From Chitinophaga rhizosphaerae (GTDB lineage: Bacteria; Bacteroidota; Bacteroidia; Chitinophagales; Chitinophagaceae), in the NCBI RefSeq assembly GCF_003958645.1, contig NZ_RXLO01000003.1, forward strand, positions 372,001 through 436,000: DNA of 64,000 nucleotides, written 5' to 3'. How positions within the stretch are numbered: the first letter of the stretch is position 1; each line of letters opens with the position of its first letter. Below, piece after piece: positions 63,899 through 64,000 of the stretch. The notes beneath the pieces are model-generated. The model made no database searches, was not told where the DNA came from, and was given only the letters and a program-made list of their open reading frames with translations. The translations under genes and the position numbers were made by a program.

Positions 63899-64000
63899 AT
63901 GAAAGTCTTAAAATTTGGCGGAACCTCGGTTGGCAAACCGGAACGTATGCATTCCGTGGCGCAGTTGATCACAGCAGACGCTGATGCCAAAATCGTGGTA
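63899..64000 (+). CDS. Aspartate kinase, 5' end only
   Basis: The window ends inside this gene. The first 34 codons read MKVLKFGGTSVGKPERMHSV and continue as AQLITADADAKIVV, the diagnostic KFGGTSV aspartokinase N-terminus that binds the ATP phosphate. It could be a stand-alone kinase or a fused aspartate kinase-homoserine dehydrogenase; the visible part cannot decide. Confidence 0.9.
   Translation, partial: MKVLKFGGTSVGKPERMHSVAQLITADADAKIVV

Noticed and set aside
1..64000. Search for tRNA, rRNA, CRISPR arrays, transposases and phage genes
   Set aside because: No regularly spaced repeats, no recognisable tRNA T-loop plus acceptor pattern and no mobile-element protein was seen by eye; short RNAs could still be missed without a covariance search.

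Overview
The window looks like chromosomal DNA from a GC-rich member of the Bacteroidota, most likely family Chitinophagaceae and Chitinophaga-like. The reasons are two SusC/SusD outer-membrane glycan-uptake pairs, a DUF1735 lipoprotein, many Sec- or lipobox-tagged glycoside hydrolases, TAnnTTTG-type -7 promoter elements, weak ribosome binding sites, LytS/LytR-type and hybrid two-component regulators, and AT-rich intergenic DNA between GC-rich genes. The genus is inferred from gene content only. I saw no rRNA, tRNA, CRISPR array, transposase or phage gene.

Layout. 1-5.7 kb: a secreted GH20 hexosaminidase, a POTRA/barrel outer-membrane protein, a small CBU_0592-like membrane protein and a TetR regulator. 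5.7-14.4 kb: a SusC/SusD locus with a small secreted protein, a calcineurin-like phosphoesterase and a sialate O-acetylesterase-family esterase; two perfect TetR-type operators lie between tetR and susC. 14.4-22.2 kb: seven minus-strand genes in tight succession, with two two-component systems (LytS/LytR; a histidine kinase plus a REC-CRP hybrid), an erythromycin-esterase-family protein, an MscS channel and a secreted alpha/beta hydrolase. 22.2-34.1 kb: a fucoside-directed enzyme set (two GH95, one GH29, an S1 sulfatase, an alginate-lyase-family enzyme) with no SusC/D of its own, a small HTH protein amid repeated GTTAAC motifs, LacI-type operators, and a decayed remnant of a GH144/glucoamylase-family gene.

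34.3-43.2 kb: Hsp20, a TPR protein, a MarR regulator divergent from an EmrA/EmrB/TolC-type efflux operon, then mannonate dehydratase, glycerate kinase and a Spy-like periplasmic protein. 43.3-47.8 kb: two translationally adjacent amidohydrolase-superfamily genes with three amidohydrolase units, of which only one keeps the metal-binding HxH. 47.9-53.3 kb: housekeeping genes (rhodanese, TyrRS, cobalamin adenosyltransferase, a LolD/MacB-type ATPase, GatC, TrpRS, deoxynucleoside kinase). 53.3-56.4 kb: two predicted outer-membrane barrel genes, the second carrying a ComEA-like helix-hairpin-helix module. 56.8-62.4 kb: a second SusC/SusD locus with a DUF1735 lipoprotein and no enzyme. 62.5 kb to the end: a DUF3467 protein, a malate/L-lactate dehydrogenase-family oxidoreductase and the start of aspartate kinase.

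Taken together, much of the window serves extracellular and periplasmic breakdown of decorated glycans (N-acetylhexosamine, fucose, sulfate, acetyl and uronate groups) and outer-membrane import. The most distinctive features are the amidohydrolase/pseudo-amidohydrolase pair, the regulatory architecture (twin TetR operators, a MarR palindrome inside a promoter, LacI operators with no local LacI gene), the REC-CRP hybrid regulator and the GH144-like gene remnant.
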